From NCBI RefSeq assembly GCF_036173125.1, contig NZ_CP108054.1:9789520-9853519 (forward strand): DNA of 64,000 nt, read 5' to 3'. This DNA is from Streptomyces sp. NBC_00286 (GTDB lineage Bacteria; Actinomycetota; Actinomycetes; Streptomycetales; Streptomycetaceae). Both the position numbers and the translations under genes were made by a program. Of the stretch, positions 17,060 through 25,351 are shown piece by piece; within the stretch, counting starts at the first letter, position 1, and each line of letters opens with the position of its first letter. Under the pieces are notes generated by a model. The model saw nothing but the letters and a program-made list of their open reading frames with translations. It searched no databases and was not told where the DNA came from.

Positions 17060-18747
17060 CGCCCCCTCCTATGACGGCCACTCGCTCCAAAACGGCGGGT
17101 CAGCGGAGCAACGAGCTCGCCGACCTCGGGGATGCGCAGCGGACGCGCCAACACCACGACCGACAGGCCGATGACGGCGGCGCCGAGCACCAGGCCGGAG
17201 GCGTCCCCTGCTAGGCCGCCGCCCAGCCGGTCTGTGGACCAGCCGCTCACCGCGTACGCCAGGCTGGTCCCCGGCAGGCACGCGACGCCGAGTCGCAGAT
17301 GCGTGCCGAGGACCCGCTCCAGGGGACGGCCCAGCCTGCGGCGCAGCACCAGCGCGGTGCAGCCCAGGCCCGCCGTGCAGGCGATCGCATACGCGGCCGC
17401 GATGCCGGTGACCGCCCAGCGCGCGGGCAGCAGGACGTACGAGGCCGCGGACAATCCCGCGTTGACGCCGGCGATGACCAGGGTCAGCAGGAACGGCGTA
17501 CGGGTGTCGCCGAGCGCGTAGAAGCCGCGCGAGAGCACGTACTGCGCGGAGAAGGCCGCCAGCCCGGGTGCGAACGCCGCCAGTACCCAGCCGATCGCCC
17601 GGGTGTCGGCGTCGCTCACCTGCCCGTACTGGTAGGCGAGCCCGGCGAGTTGGGGCGCGAGCACCAGGAAGAGGAACACGGCGGGCACGATCGCCACCGC
17701 TGTCGTGCGCAGGGTCCGGGACAGGCCGGCGCTCACCTGCGGCAGGTCCCCGTCGGTGGCGGCCCGGCTCATCCGCGGCAGCAGCGCGGTGACCAGGGAG
17801 ACGGTGATGATGCCCTGCGGCACCACCCACAGCTGATAGGCGCTGCTGTACGCGGTGTAACCGACGCCCTCCGTGACGCCCTCGGCGACGGCCCGCACCC
17901 CGGCGGACGTGGACAGCCGGGTCACCACCCAGTACGCGACCTGGTTCACCAGGACCAACAGCAGGGTCCACACGGCGGCCCGCACCGGCCGCCCGAGCCC
18001 CGATCCGCGCCAGTCGAACCGCGGCCGCCACCGGAACCCGGACGCCCGCAGAGACGGCAGCAGTGCCAGCGCCTGGACGGCGATACCCGCCGTACTGCCC
18101 AGGCCGAGCAGGAGCAGCTGGCCGTCCGTGACCTCGCTCGCCGTGCTCGCGGTGCGGGCGATCACCAGGTACAGCCCGAACACCGCGATCACGATGACGT
18201 TGTTGAGGACCGGGGTCCACATCATCGCCCCGAACCGGCCGCGGGCGTTGAGGACCTGGCCGAGCACGGTGAACACGCCGTAGAAGAGGATCTGCGGAAG
18301 GCAGTAACGGGCGAGCGCGACGGTGAGGTCGCGCTGGGCGCCCGTGTAGTCGGTGTACGCGGAGACGACCCAGGGCGCGGCGAGGACAGCGAGCGTCGTG
18401 ATCGCGGTCAGGGCGGCCAGGCAGAGCGTGAGCAGCCGGTCCGTGTACGCGGCCCCACCGTCCGTGTGCTCCTTCGCCGCCCGCACCAGCTCCGGCACGA
18501 ACACCGAGTTGAGCGCTCCGCCGATCAGCAGGATGTAGACGATGTTGGGCACGGTGTTGGCGACGTTGTACGCGTCGCCGAGCAGGGCCGTGCCCAGTGC
18601 GGCGACCACGACCGCGCCGCGGACGAACCCGGTGGCCCGCGACGCCAGGGAACCCAGCATCATCACGGCCCCGCCGCGCAGCCGGGGCGTCGAACGGGAC
18701 TTCGGAACCGACCCGGTGGCGGCCTCCGCCTGTTCCTGAGCCGTCAC
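17056..18747 (-). CDS. MurJ/MviN-like lipid II flippase
   Basis: This 563-residue integral membrane protein of the MATE-like MurJ family has about 14 helices. Characteristic stretches are SLASRATGFVRGAVVVAALG, NTVPNIVYILLIGGALNSVF and QILFYGVFTVLGQVLNARG. Family members flip lipid-linked peptidoglycan precursors, and streptomycetes carry several paralogues. Being first in an operon with an ECF sigma/anti-sigma pair suggests a stress-inducible or specialised copy rather than the housekeeping MurJ. It is divergent from the femX-like gene, sharing a short promoter region. The N-terminus (TAQEQAEAATGSVPKS) is polar and likely cytoplasmic. Confidence 0.9.
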   Translation of the reverse strand: MTAQEQAEAATGSVPKSRSTPRLRGGAVMMLGSLASRATGFVRGAVVVAALGTALLGDAYNVANTVPNIVYILLIGGALNSVFVPELVRAAKEHTDGGAAYTDRLLTLCLAALTAITTLAVLAAPWVVSAYTDYTGAQRDLTVALARYCLPQILFYGVFTVLGQVLNARGRFGAMMWTPVLNNVIVIAVFGLYLVIARTASTASEVTDGQLLLLGLGSTAGIAVQALALLPSLRASGFRWRPRFDWRGSGLGRPVRAAVWTLLLVLVNQVAYWVVTRLSTSAGVRAVAEGVTEGVGYTAYSSAYQLWVVPQGIITVSLVTALLPRMSRAATDGDLPQVSAGLSRTLRTTAVAIVPAVFLFLVLAPQLAGLAYQYGQVSDADTRAIGWVLAAFAPGLAAFSAQYVLSRGFYALGDTRTPFLLTLVIAGVNAGLSAASYVLLPARWAVTGIAAAYAIACTAGLGCTALVLRRRLGRPLERVLGTHLRLGVACLPGTSLAYAVSGWSTDRLGGGLAGDASGLVLGAAVIGLSVVVLARPLRIPEVGELVAPLTRRFGASGRHRRGR

Positions 18748-18890
18748 GCCGTGTGTCCTCCCCGCCGCTCGAGCAGCTCAGTGAAATTGCCCGCCACAGA
18801 CCCGGCCCGCCGGGCGTGCAAGAGACAGGCGGGTCTGTCCCGCCGCCCTCCCGGCGGAGGAGTACGGAACGGATCGAGGAGACCTGCCAC

Positions 18891-20060
18891 ATGGCCGTGA
18901 CAGAGGCGCAGATGTCCGAAGCCACACACACCCGCAGCCACGAGGTGCTGACCACGACCGCCGAGCAGCACCTGGGGTATCTGGACTCTCTCCCCGGACA
19001 GGCGAGCTTCCTGCAGTACCCGTCCTGGGCCGCGGTGAAGGCAGGCTGGAAGGCGGAACGGCTCGGCTGGTTCGACAGCTCGGGACGCCAGTGCGGCGCG
19101 GCCCAGGTGCTGTACCGGCAACTGCCCGGAACCCGCCGGTACTTCGCCTACCTGCCGGAAGGGCCGGTGGTGGACTGGGCGGACCCGCGGCTGCCGCATC
19201 TGCTTCAGCCGCTGCTGGACCATCTCCGGTCGGCCGGTGCCTTCGCGGTGCGGATGGGGCCGCCGCTGCCGTACCGCCGCTGGAATGCCGCGACGCTCAA
19301 GGAGGCGGTCGGTCCCGGTCGCCGCGTCGGGGACGTACTGCCGGACCTCGTCGACCCGGTCGGCGCGGCCGTCGCGGACCGGCTGCGGGCGGCCGGATGG
19401 CGGCGCTGCGGAGAGGAGGGAGACTCCGGCGACGCACAGCCCCGCTACCTCTTCGAGGTGCCGCTCGCCGGCCGCGGCCTCGACGACCTGTGGGCGGGGC
19501 TGAACCAGGAGTGGCGGCGCAACATAAAGAAGGCGGCGAAGGCCGACGTCGAGCCCTGCGTCGGTACGGCCGACTATCTGCCGGAGTTCTACCGGCTGCT
19601 GCAGCTCACCGAGCGGCGCGACGGTTTCCGGCTCGGACGCTCGCTGGACTACTTCCAGCGCCAGTACCGGGAGCTCAACGGGGAGGAGCCTGGCCGCATG
19701 CGGTTGTACCTGGCGTGGCACGACGGGGCGGTGCTCGCCGCGCACACACTGATCGTGGCGGGGCGCCGGGCCTGGTACCAGACGGGGGCGTCCGCAGACC
19801 ACCGCCGTGAGGTGCGGCCGAGCAACGCCCTGCAGTGGCGGATGCTCCGGGACGCGCACGCGCTCGGTGCCGAGGTGTACGACATGCGGGGCGTGCCCGA
19901 CGTACTGGATCCGCAGGAGCGGCCGTTCGGCCTGATGCGTTGGAAGCTCGGAACGGGAGGCCAGGTCGTCGAAACGCTCGGTGAGTGGGAGCTGGCGCTT
20001 GAAGGCGCCGTCAACAAGACCCTGCACCGTGCCATGCAGAGGTATCTGGCACGGCGCTGA
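18891..20060 (+). CDS. FemX/FemAB family peptidyltransferase
   Basis: This 389-residue protein has two GNAT-like halves typical of Fem transferases, which use aminoacyl-tRNA to add residues to the lipid II stem peptide. Visible motifs include FLQYPSWAAVKAGWKAERLG, YRRWNAATLKEAV, LNQEWRRNIKKAAKADVE, TERRDGFRLGRSLDYFQRQY and DMRGVPDVLDPQ. The ATG has GAGGAG upstream; earlier in-frame starts run through the neighbouring gene. It is divergent from the murJ-like gene, so the two may be co-regulated in cell-wall remodelling. The amino acid transferred is not predictable here. Confidence 0.88.
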   Translation: MAVTEAQMSEATHTRSHEVLTTTAEQHLGYLDSLPGQASFLQYPSWAAVKAGWKAERLGWFDSSGRQCGAAQVLYRQLPGTRRYFAYLPEGPVVDWADPRLPHLLQPLLDHLRSAGAFAVRMGPPLPYRRWNAATLKEAVGPGRRVGDVLPDLVDPVGAAVADRLRAAGWRRCGEEGDSGDAQPRYLFEVPLAGRGLDDLWAGLNQEWRRNIKKAAKADVEPCVGTADYLPEFYRLLQLTERRDGFRLGRSLDYFQRQYRELNGEEPGRMRLYLAWHDGAVLAAHTLIVAGRRAWYQTGASADHRREVRPSNALQWRMLRDAHALGAEVYDMRGVPDVLDPQERPFGLMRWKLGTGGQVVETLGEWELALEGAVNKTLHRAMQRYLARR

Positions 20061-20583
20061 GAGCAGCCCCGGGGCGTGCGGATCGGTCATGGGGAAACAG
20101 TAGCCGTGAAGTGCTAAGTAATTTAGTAATGGGTTCCACTCTGAATCCGAAGTCCGCCCGGGACTACGTGCAACCCGCCCTACGGCGGGTGCACGAACGT
20201 AACGGTGCCGCCGGAGTTGCGACGCAGGGCGCACTCGGCCCCATGTGCGGTGCTGTGGTGGCGGAATCGTGTGCCGGCCCCTCCGGCCATGGCCTTGCGC
20301 GTGCTGCGGGCAGATTCAGCCCAGGGAGCTGATGAAAGCGAGCGCCTGGGAGCGGCGTTCGAAGGTGCTGCGGTGCAGCGACGGCGTGCATGTGGGCCTG
20401 GACGACCATGTAGACGGAAGAATTCAGGATCGTAGGGGCAGAGCGTGCACCTCAGTCGTCGTCGGTGCCAGTGCACATTCCCCGTCCCGTGCTGAGTCGG
20501 TCAGTCCTCTTCTGCGATGCGGGGCTTGAGGGCCGCTGAGGCTGCTGCCCAGGCTGATGTGGAGTCGCGGGAAGAGGGGCGAG
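20061..20583. other. Intergenic stretch with orphan operator G
   Basis: No gene is recognised in about 520 bases between two genes that end toward each other. It holds an exact TTAGTA-type operator without an adjacent intact target, so a regulated gene has probably been lost here. Confidence 0.45.
20114..20129. promoter_or_regulatory. BlaI/CopY-like operator, site G
   Basis: CTAAGTAATTTAGTAA is an exact CTAAG-N4-TTAGTA match and a partial palindrome (CTAA-N5-TTAG). No intact gene follows on either side. Confidence 0.55.
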
Positions 20584-21234
20584 TCAGTGGCCTGGTTGCC
20601 CTGCCTGGCGGCCGTGGTGCTCGTGTCGGCTCGTCGGCTTCCGGTCGTCCGGCGTGGGGTGCCCGTCGCGCAGCCCGGACAGGGTCACTGTGACGAGCCG
20701 GTCGGCCGCCTCTTCGGAGGGCAGGGCGGCAGCGGCCGTCAGGGCGTGGAGGCAGTAGATCGCCAGCTCGTCGGGCGCGACGTCGTCACGGAAGACGCCG
20801 GTCCGCGCGCCCTCGGCCAGCAGGTCCCGGATCATGCCGCGGAGCTGCTGCTGCGCTTGGACGACGCGCTCGTCTCGGTGAAGGAATGCCGAGAGTTCGG
20901 TGCCGTGGTGCCCGCGGGACTGGCGTGAGATGTGAGCGAACGCCCTCAGGACCGCCTCGAGTTGTTCGTCGGCTCCATCAGTCTGATCGCGGACCTCTGT
21001 GAGCTGTCCCAGGTGTTCGGTGATCTGGCGGTCGTGCCAGGCGAGCAGGATCGCCTCGACGTCTGGGAAGTACTTGTACAGCGTGGCCCGGCCGATGCCG
21101 GCCTTCTCGGCGATCTGCGACATCGTCACCGACCGCAGGCCCTGCTCGGCTGCCAGCTCCGCGGTTGTGTTCAGGATCGCTTCGCGCACGGCGCGGCGGT
21201 GCGCCTCGATCGTCTCGTTCCACAGCTTCGGCAC
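20584..21234 (-). CDS. TetR family transcriptional regulator
   Basis: This 216-residue regulator has an N-terminal helix-turn-helix (LNTTAELAAEQGLRSVTMSQ, then EKAGIGRATLYKYFPDVEAI) and an all-helical ligand domain ending in a His/Arg-rich tail. It is divergent from a two-gene membrane operon, with a palindrome between them. It probably represses its own gene and that operon. The inducer is unknown. Confidence 0.9.
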   Translation of the reverse strand: MPKLWNETIEAHRRAVREAILNTTAELAAEQGLRSVTMSQIAEKAGIGRATLYKYFPDVEAILLAWHDRQITEHLGQLTEVRDQTDGADEQLEAVLRAFAHISRQSRGHHGTELSAFLHRDERVVQAQQQLRGMIRDLLAEGARTGVFRDDVAPDELAIYCLHALTAAAALPSEEAADRLVTVTLSGLRDGHPTPDDRKPTSRHEHHGRQAGQPGH

Positions 21235-21284
21235 CGGATCAGTGTACGTGGCGGCGATGTCGATACAGTCTGGTTGATGTCGTG

Positions 21285-21295
21285 GACACGGTGTC
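21285..21295. promoter_or_regulatory. Candidate TetR operator
   Basis: GACACGGTGTC is a perfect palindrome around one base. It lies in the divergent promoter region between the TetR gene and the downstream small membrane gene. Confidence 0.5.
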
Positions 21296-21348
21296 TCGTA
21301 AACTGCCTACACATCGCACGTCATCCGAGCACCACGAAGGACACGCAC

Positions 21349-21516
21349 ATGGCTGACTCGCCCTCCCGCCCGGACGCCGTTGGTCAGGAGCCCGGTCCTG
21401 CGGCGCATCCCGGTATGCCACGCTGGGCGAAGTCGCTCGCCATCGCCGCCGGCGCAGCCCTGCTCGTGGCGTTCGTGCTCATGCATGCCATCGGCGGCGG
21501 CATGGGCGGCCACTGA
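21349..21516 (+). CDS. Small membrane protein (55 residues)
   Basis: A polar N-terminus (DSPSRPDAVGQEPGP) precedes one membrane helix (SLAIAAGAALLVAFVLMHAI) and a Gly/His end (GGGMGGH). The next gene begins two bases after the stop, so the two are co-transcribed and probably work together. No family name is known to me. Confidence 0.65.
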   Translation: MADSPSRPDAVGQEPGPAAHPGMPRWAKSLAIAAGAALLVAFVLMHAIGGGMGGH

Positions 21517-21518
21517 CC

Positions 21519-22088
21519 GTGACGGCCATGAACCCCCGTCTCCGCAAGCTCGCGCTCACCGCGCACGTCACCTCCTCGGTCGGCTGGCTCGGCGCCGTCG
21601 CCGTCTTCCTCGCCCTCGCCGTTGTCGGTCTGACCAGCCGGGACGCCCAGACGGTGCGGGGCGCCTACGTCGCGATGGAGTTGACGGGCTGGCTCGTCCT
21701 GGTCCCGTTGAGTCTTGCCTCGCTGCTGACCGGACTGCTCCAGGCCCTGGGGACCGCGTGGGGCTTGTTCCGTCACTACTGGGTCCTGTTCAAGCTACTG
21801 ATCAACGTCGTGGCGACCGTCCTGCTGCTCGTGCACATGCAGGTTGTCGGCCAAGTCGCCGATGCCGCGGCCGAGGCGAGCGTGTCCGCCAGCGATCACT
21901 TCGGGATGAGGGTCCAGCTGCTGGCCGACGCCGGAGCAGCTCTGCTGGTACTGCTCATCGCGGTGGTGCTCTCGGTGTACAAGCCGAAGGGGCTGACCCG
22001 TTATGGCTGGCGCAGACAGCAGGAGTCCCGGACGCGACAGCGAACCGCCGAGCCGGGAGATCAGGCGGCCGGGCTCGCGGTCGGCTGA
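21519..22088 (+). CDS. Four-helix membrane protein, DUF2269-like
   Basis: This 189-residue protein has four hydrophobic segments: VTSSVGWLGAVAVFLALAVV, ELTGWLVLVPLSLASLLTG, HYWVLFKLLINVVATVLLLV and ADAGAALLVLLIAVVLSVYK. A basic tail follows. Histidine at the end of the first helix start (TAHVTSSVGW) and in RHYWVLFK fits haem-copper or DUF2269-like small membrane proteins. The function is unknown. The GTG start follows the previous stop by two bases; an ATG three codons on is also possible. It is probably controlled by the divergent TetR. Confidence 0.7.
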   Translation: MTAMNPRLRKLALTAHVTSSVGWLGAVAVFLALAVVGLTSRDAQTVRGAYVAMELTGWLVLVPLSLASLLTGLLQALGTAWGLFRHYWVLFKLLINVVATVLLLVHMQVVGQVADAAAEASVSASDHFGMRVQLLADAGAALLVLLIAVVLSVYKPKGLTRYGWRRQQESRTRQRTAEPGDQAAGLAVG

Positions 22089-22173
22089 TGCGGGGACGAG
22101 CCTTGTATGCCGGTCGTTCAGCCGCGGCAGGCGCAACCGGTATGGGCTGTTCTCGGCCCCGCCCCCGATGAAG

Positions 22174-22188
22174 TACCCCCGCCGGGTA
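22174..22188 (+). promoter_or_regulatory. CsoR-like operator
   Basis: TACCC-CCGCC-GGGTA forms a 5+5 inverted repeat like the copper operators elsewhere in the window. It lies about 55 bases upstream of the hydrolase gene. Confidence 0.55.
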
Positions 22189-22241
22189 TGGTCGGTGGTC
22201 TGTTCGGACGACTGCGTCCTGGCCTGCGGGGAGACGACACG

Positions 22242-23039
22242 ATGGACATCACCTACCAGGGCAGCGATGGATGCCCCCTCTATGCGGTGAGCGTCGGAGC
22301 GGGTCCAGCGGTGTTCCTGCTGCACGGCGGCGGCCCGGATCATCGCAGCCTTCTGCCCCTGGCGGGTCTCCTGGCCGACCGCTACCGGGTCGTACTGCCG
22401 GACGTGCGCGGGTACGGCCGGTCGGTCTGCGTCGATCCAGCCCGCCACACGTGGTCCCAGTACGCCGACGATGTCCGTGCGCTGATGGACCATCTCGGAC
22501 TGTCGCGGGCTGCAGTCGGTGGTACCGGTCTGGGCGGCACCATCGCATTGCGCGCCGCCACGGCCCACCCCGAGCGGATATGGGCGGCACTGGTGATCAG
22601 CCTGGAGGACATCGAGGACGACGATGCCAAGCAGGCCGAGGCCGAGCTGCTGGAACGGTTCGCCGCCCGCGTGCGGTCCAGCGGGCTCGGCACCGCGTGG
22701 AGTGATCTACTGCCGTCCCTGGCCCCCGTCATTGGGAACCTCGTACGCGAGGCCATTCCCCGCGCCGATCCCGCGAGCATCGTGGCCGCGTGCGGCATTG
22801 GTCGTGATCGGGCGTTCCGCAGTGTCGACGACCTGAGGGCCATCACCGTCCCGACCTTGATCGTGCCGGGCGCCGACGCACGACATCCCGGCGAACTCGC
22901 CGCGGCCGCCGTCCAGGTCCTGCCCCACGGCGAACTCGCGCCCGCGGCCCCGTTCGGCACGGTGGAAACAGCCGAGGAACTCGGGCGGGCACTCGCTCCC
23001 GCCTTCAAAGCCTTCCTCGATTCCCACATGCCGGCCTGA
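22242..23039 (+). CDS. Alpha/beta hydrolase-fold protein, nucleophile unclear
   Basis: This 265-residue protein has an alpha/beta hydrolase outline: the oxyanion segment FLLHGGGPDHRSL, the strand YRVVLPDVRGYGRS, a nucleophile-elbow region (VGGTGLGGTIALRAA) and a late acid strand (TVPTLIVPGADARHP). The usual GxSxG serine is replaced by a GTGLGG stretch, and a clear C-terminal catalytic histidine is not obvious. It may therefore bind rather than hydrolyse, or use a different nucleophile. The ATG has GGGGAGA upstream. A CsoR-like palindrome precedes it, which suggests copper control. Confidence 0.75.
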   Translation: MDITYQGSDGCPLYAVSVGAGPAVFLLHGGGPDHRSLLPLAGLLADRYRVVLPDVRGYGRSVCVDPARHTWSQYADDVRALMDHLGLSRAAVGGTGLGGTIALRAATAHPERIWAALVISLEDIEDDDAKQAEAELLERFAARVRSSGLGTAWSDLLPSLAPVIGNLVREAIPRADPASIVAACGIGRDRAFRSVDDLRAITVPTLIVPGADARHPGELAAAAVQVLPHGELAPAAPFGTVETAEELGRALAPAFKAFLDSHMPA

Positions 23040-23198
23040 GCAGGCAGTCGCGCCCTGCAGTGTGAAGGGCTGCTGAGCGGTACCGCGGAGTTGGCGCTGC
23101 TCAGGCAGGTGCTGGGGCTGTGTCTTCGTCCTGAGTATCCGGCTGTCCCGCGGCTGTCCTTCGGACAAGGGTCGTTGATCCCCAGCCCGTCAGCGGTG

Positions 23199-24068
23199 TC
23201 ACGACGTGAGCGGCGCGAGTTCGGTGAAGGTCTTGCCGCCGTCGCGGGACTCGTGCACGCCCGTCTGTGTCGCGGCGAGGATGTGGTCGGCGTTGACAGC
23301 GGTCAGGGCCTGGGGCTGTCCGCCGGGCACGGCCGTAAGCTGCTTCCACGTTTTGCCACCGTCCGCGCTGCTGCTCAGCTTCCCGGACGGGTCGATGCCG
23401 AACAGGGACTTCTCCGTGGGCCAGGACAGGAACGCCTGCACTGGCTCGGCCCTCTCGGCAAAGGTGCGCCCGCCGTCGGTACTGGTGACGACGCCCTCCG
23501 CGGTGGTGGCCAGCAGCCTGCCGCCGTTGGGACTCACCGCGAGGTCGAGGGCCTCCAGCGTCGCGCCGTCCTCCCAGCTCTTCAGGTCCCTGCTCGTCCG
23601 GATCCGGCCGCCCTCGTATCCATAGACCGTGCCCTTGGCCGACTCCAGGGAGTGGAAGTCGGCCTCTCCCGACAAGGACCGGGACGTCCAGGTACGGCCC
23701 GCGTCCTTGCTCTCGATCAGGCCGACATTGCCCGGACGGTCGCTACCGGGGGCGCCATGTCCGCTGGCGATGAAGGTGTTCTCACCGGTGATGGTGAAGC
23801 CCATAAAGTCGTCCTTGCGGTCGCCGACGAGCTTCGGCTTCTCCCCCTCGGCCATGGTGTACAGGCCGCTGTGGGTGGCGACGTACGCACGTCCGTCAGC
23901 GGGATCGACACCCAGGCCGTGCACATGAGACAGAGCCTCCGACGAGTCGGATGCGTCTGCCGTCATGTCCGCGTCAGAGGAACCGCCTCCGCAAGCGGCG
24001 AGGACCAAGGCGGAGATCGAAGCGCCTGCCATGGCGAGCAGGGGGCGGACAGCCGGGCGTGCGGTCAC
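23199..24068 (-). CDS. BNR/sortilin-like beta-propeller lipoprotein (F510_1955 type)
   Basis: This 289-residue exported protein has a signal peptide ending in LVLAAC, then a propeller with repeated Asp-box-like units: SKDAGRTWTS, STDGGRTFAE, SADGGKTWKQ and SRDGGKTFTE. An early HVHGLGVDPADGRAYVATH motif is typical of the 'F510_1955 family glycosylhydrolase' proteins, for which I know no demonstrated enzyme activity. They often occur beside copper and multicopper oxidase genes, as here. It sits just downstream of, and on the same strand as, the NlpC/P60 gene (32-base gap), so co-transcription is likely. Confidence 0.85.
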   Translation of the reverse strand: MTARPAVRPLLAMAGASISALVLAACGGGSSDADMTADASDSSEALSHVHGLGVDPADGRAYVATHSGLYTMAEGEKPKLVGDRKDDFMGFTITGENTFIASGHGAPGSDRPGNVGLIESKDAGRTWTSRSLSGEADFHSLESAKGTVYGYEGGRIRTSRDLKSWEDGATLEALDLAVSPNGGRLLATTAEGVVTSTDGGRTFAERAEPVQAFLSWPTEKSLFGIDPSGKLSSSADGGKTWKQLTAVPGGQPQALTAVNADHILAATQTGVHESRDGGKTFTELAPLTS

Positions 24069-24100
24069 TGAAGTTCCTCGGGCAGTGCGGAAGTTGACGC

Positions 24101-25126
24101 TCAGGGCCTGCTGGCGGCGAAGAACGGCATCGAGTCCAACGGGACGATTTCCACGTTCTTGCCGGTGCGGGGCGCGTGGATGGCCTTGCCGTTACCGACG
24201 TACATGCCGTTGTGCTGGGTGCTGTTGTACCAGTAGATGATGTCGCCGGGCTGCAGGTCCGACTTGGCGACCTTGCGGCCGGCGTCGTACTGCTGTTGGA
24301 CGGTACGCGGCAGTGAGACGCCCGCCGCGCGCCAGGCGGCGCCGGTCAGGCCCGAGCAGTCGTAGGAGTTGGGGCCGGTCGCGCCCCACTCGTAAGGCTT
24401 GCCGAGCTGCGCGTACGCGAAGTCGAGTGCGGCCTTGCCGCGGCCGCTGGCCGGGCCGTTGTACGTCGCCGGGGAGTCGCTGGCGCCCGCGGCGGCGTCC
24501 TCACGCTCCTGATCGGCCTCCATCTTGGCGCGCTGGGCGGCAGTCAGGCTGTTGAGGAGCTTGCGCGCCTTCGCCAGCTTGTCCTGGACCTCGTCCTTCG
24601 TCTTCGCGGCCTTGGTGCGCGTCTCCTCCAGATCCTTCAGACGCTTCTGGGCGGCCAAGCGCTCCTGCGCGATTTCGCGCTGCTTGCTCTGCATCGTCCG
24701 CAAAGCTTCGGCCTGTCGGCTGCTCGTGCGGTCGAGCATCTGGGCCTGGTCGAGGTAGTTGTCCGGGTCGCCGGACAGGAAGAGCTGCACGCTCGGGTCG
24801 ACGCCGCCGCTGCGGTACTGCGCGGCCGCCAACGGGCCTATCTCCTCGCGCAGTTCGTTGATCTCCTGCTGCTTGCGGGCCAGCCGGTCCTGCGCCTGGT
24901 CGGCCTCGCGCTGCAGCTTCTTCTGCTTCTCGCGGACGGCGTTGTACTCCTCGGTGGGGGCCTCGGCCTCCTCGTAGAGCCGCTCCACCTCCTTGCGGAC
25001 CTCGTCCACAGTGGGGTTGGGGGCCGCCTGGCTCTGCGTCGGCAGGAGGCTGACGGCGCCGGCGGCCATGCCGAGCGTGGCGATCCGGGCGCGGCTGGGC
25101 GGCTTCGGCCGACGGTGCGTTCCCAT
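24101..25126 (-). CDS. NlpC/P60 cell-wall endopeptidase with coiled-coil domain
   Basis: This secreted peptidoglycan hydrolase of 341 residues has a signal peptide, then a long coiled coil (RKEVERLYEEAEAPTEEYNA, QREADQAQDRLARKQQEINE). A C-terminal NlpC/P60 domain carries the catalytic cysteine in SYDCSGLTGAAW and the histidine in HNGMYVGNGKAIH. It resembles the RipA-type D,L-endopeptidases of actinobacteria, which cut stem peptides during growth and division. The ATG at 25126 gives a proper signal peptide; longer frames add an unlikely Arg-rich extension. TTAGTA-type site H lies about 145 bases upstream. Confidence 0.93.
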   Translation of the reverse strand: MGTHRRPKPPSRARIATLGMAAGAVSLLPTQSQAAPNPTVDEVRKEVERLYEEAEAPTEEYNAVREKQKKLQREADQAQDRLARKQQEINELREEIGPLAAAQYRSGGVDPSVQLFLSGDPDNYLDQAQMLDRTSSRQAEALRTMQSKQREIAQERLAAQKRLKDLEETRTKAAKTKDEVQDKLAKARKLLNSLTAAQRAKMEADQEREDAAAGASDSPATYNGPASGRGKAALDFAYAQLGKPYEWGATGPNSYDCSGLTGAAWRAAGVSLPRTVQQQYDAGRKVAKSDLQPGDIIYWYNSTQHNGMYVGNGKAIHAPRTGKNVEIVPLDSMPFFAASRP

Positions 25127-25269
25127 CGTGGAGTGACTCCTCTGCGCGTCTGTGAACCGGGCGACGGGCTCTGGTCGTCGTGCGACACCAGCCGGCTTCG
25201 GCACTGCCCCATGGATCCGACACTGGGCGCGAGCCTTGGCCCGAGCCCAGCGCCGATTCATCGAGCGAG

Positions 25270-25284
25270 TTTAGAACTTAGTAG
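25270..25284 (-). promoter_or_regulatory. BlaI/CopY-like operator, site H
   Basis: TTTAGAACTTAGTAG contains TTAGTA with a weaker left half. It lies between the BlaR-like gene end and the NlpC/P60 start. Confidence 0.5.
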
Positions 25285-25351
25285 CTTCGTATTACGTATC
25301 GCAAGTGAATCCGAGTCACAGCGGCCTCACGCGGAGCATGTCTGCCCGGCG

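Noticed and set aside
17299..18900. Long plus-strand open frame (533 codons) opposite murJ
   Set aside because: Low-complexity Arg/Gly/Gln-rich composition with no domain; the minus-strand MurJ frame is clearly real.
25127..25351. ydaO-type (cyclic di-AMP) riboswitch before the NlpC/P60 gene
   Set aside because: Such switches often precede this gene class in actinobacteria, but the stretch is short and I see no matching core; an operator explains it better.
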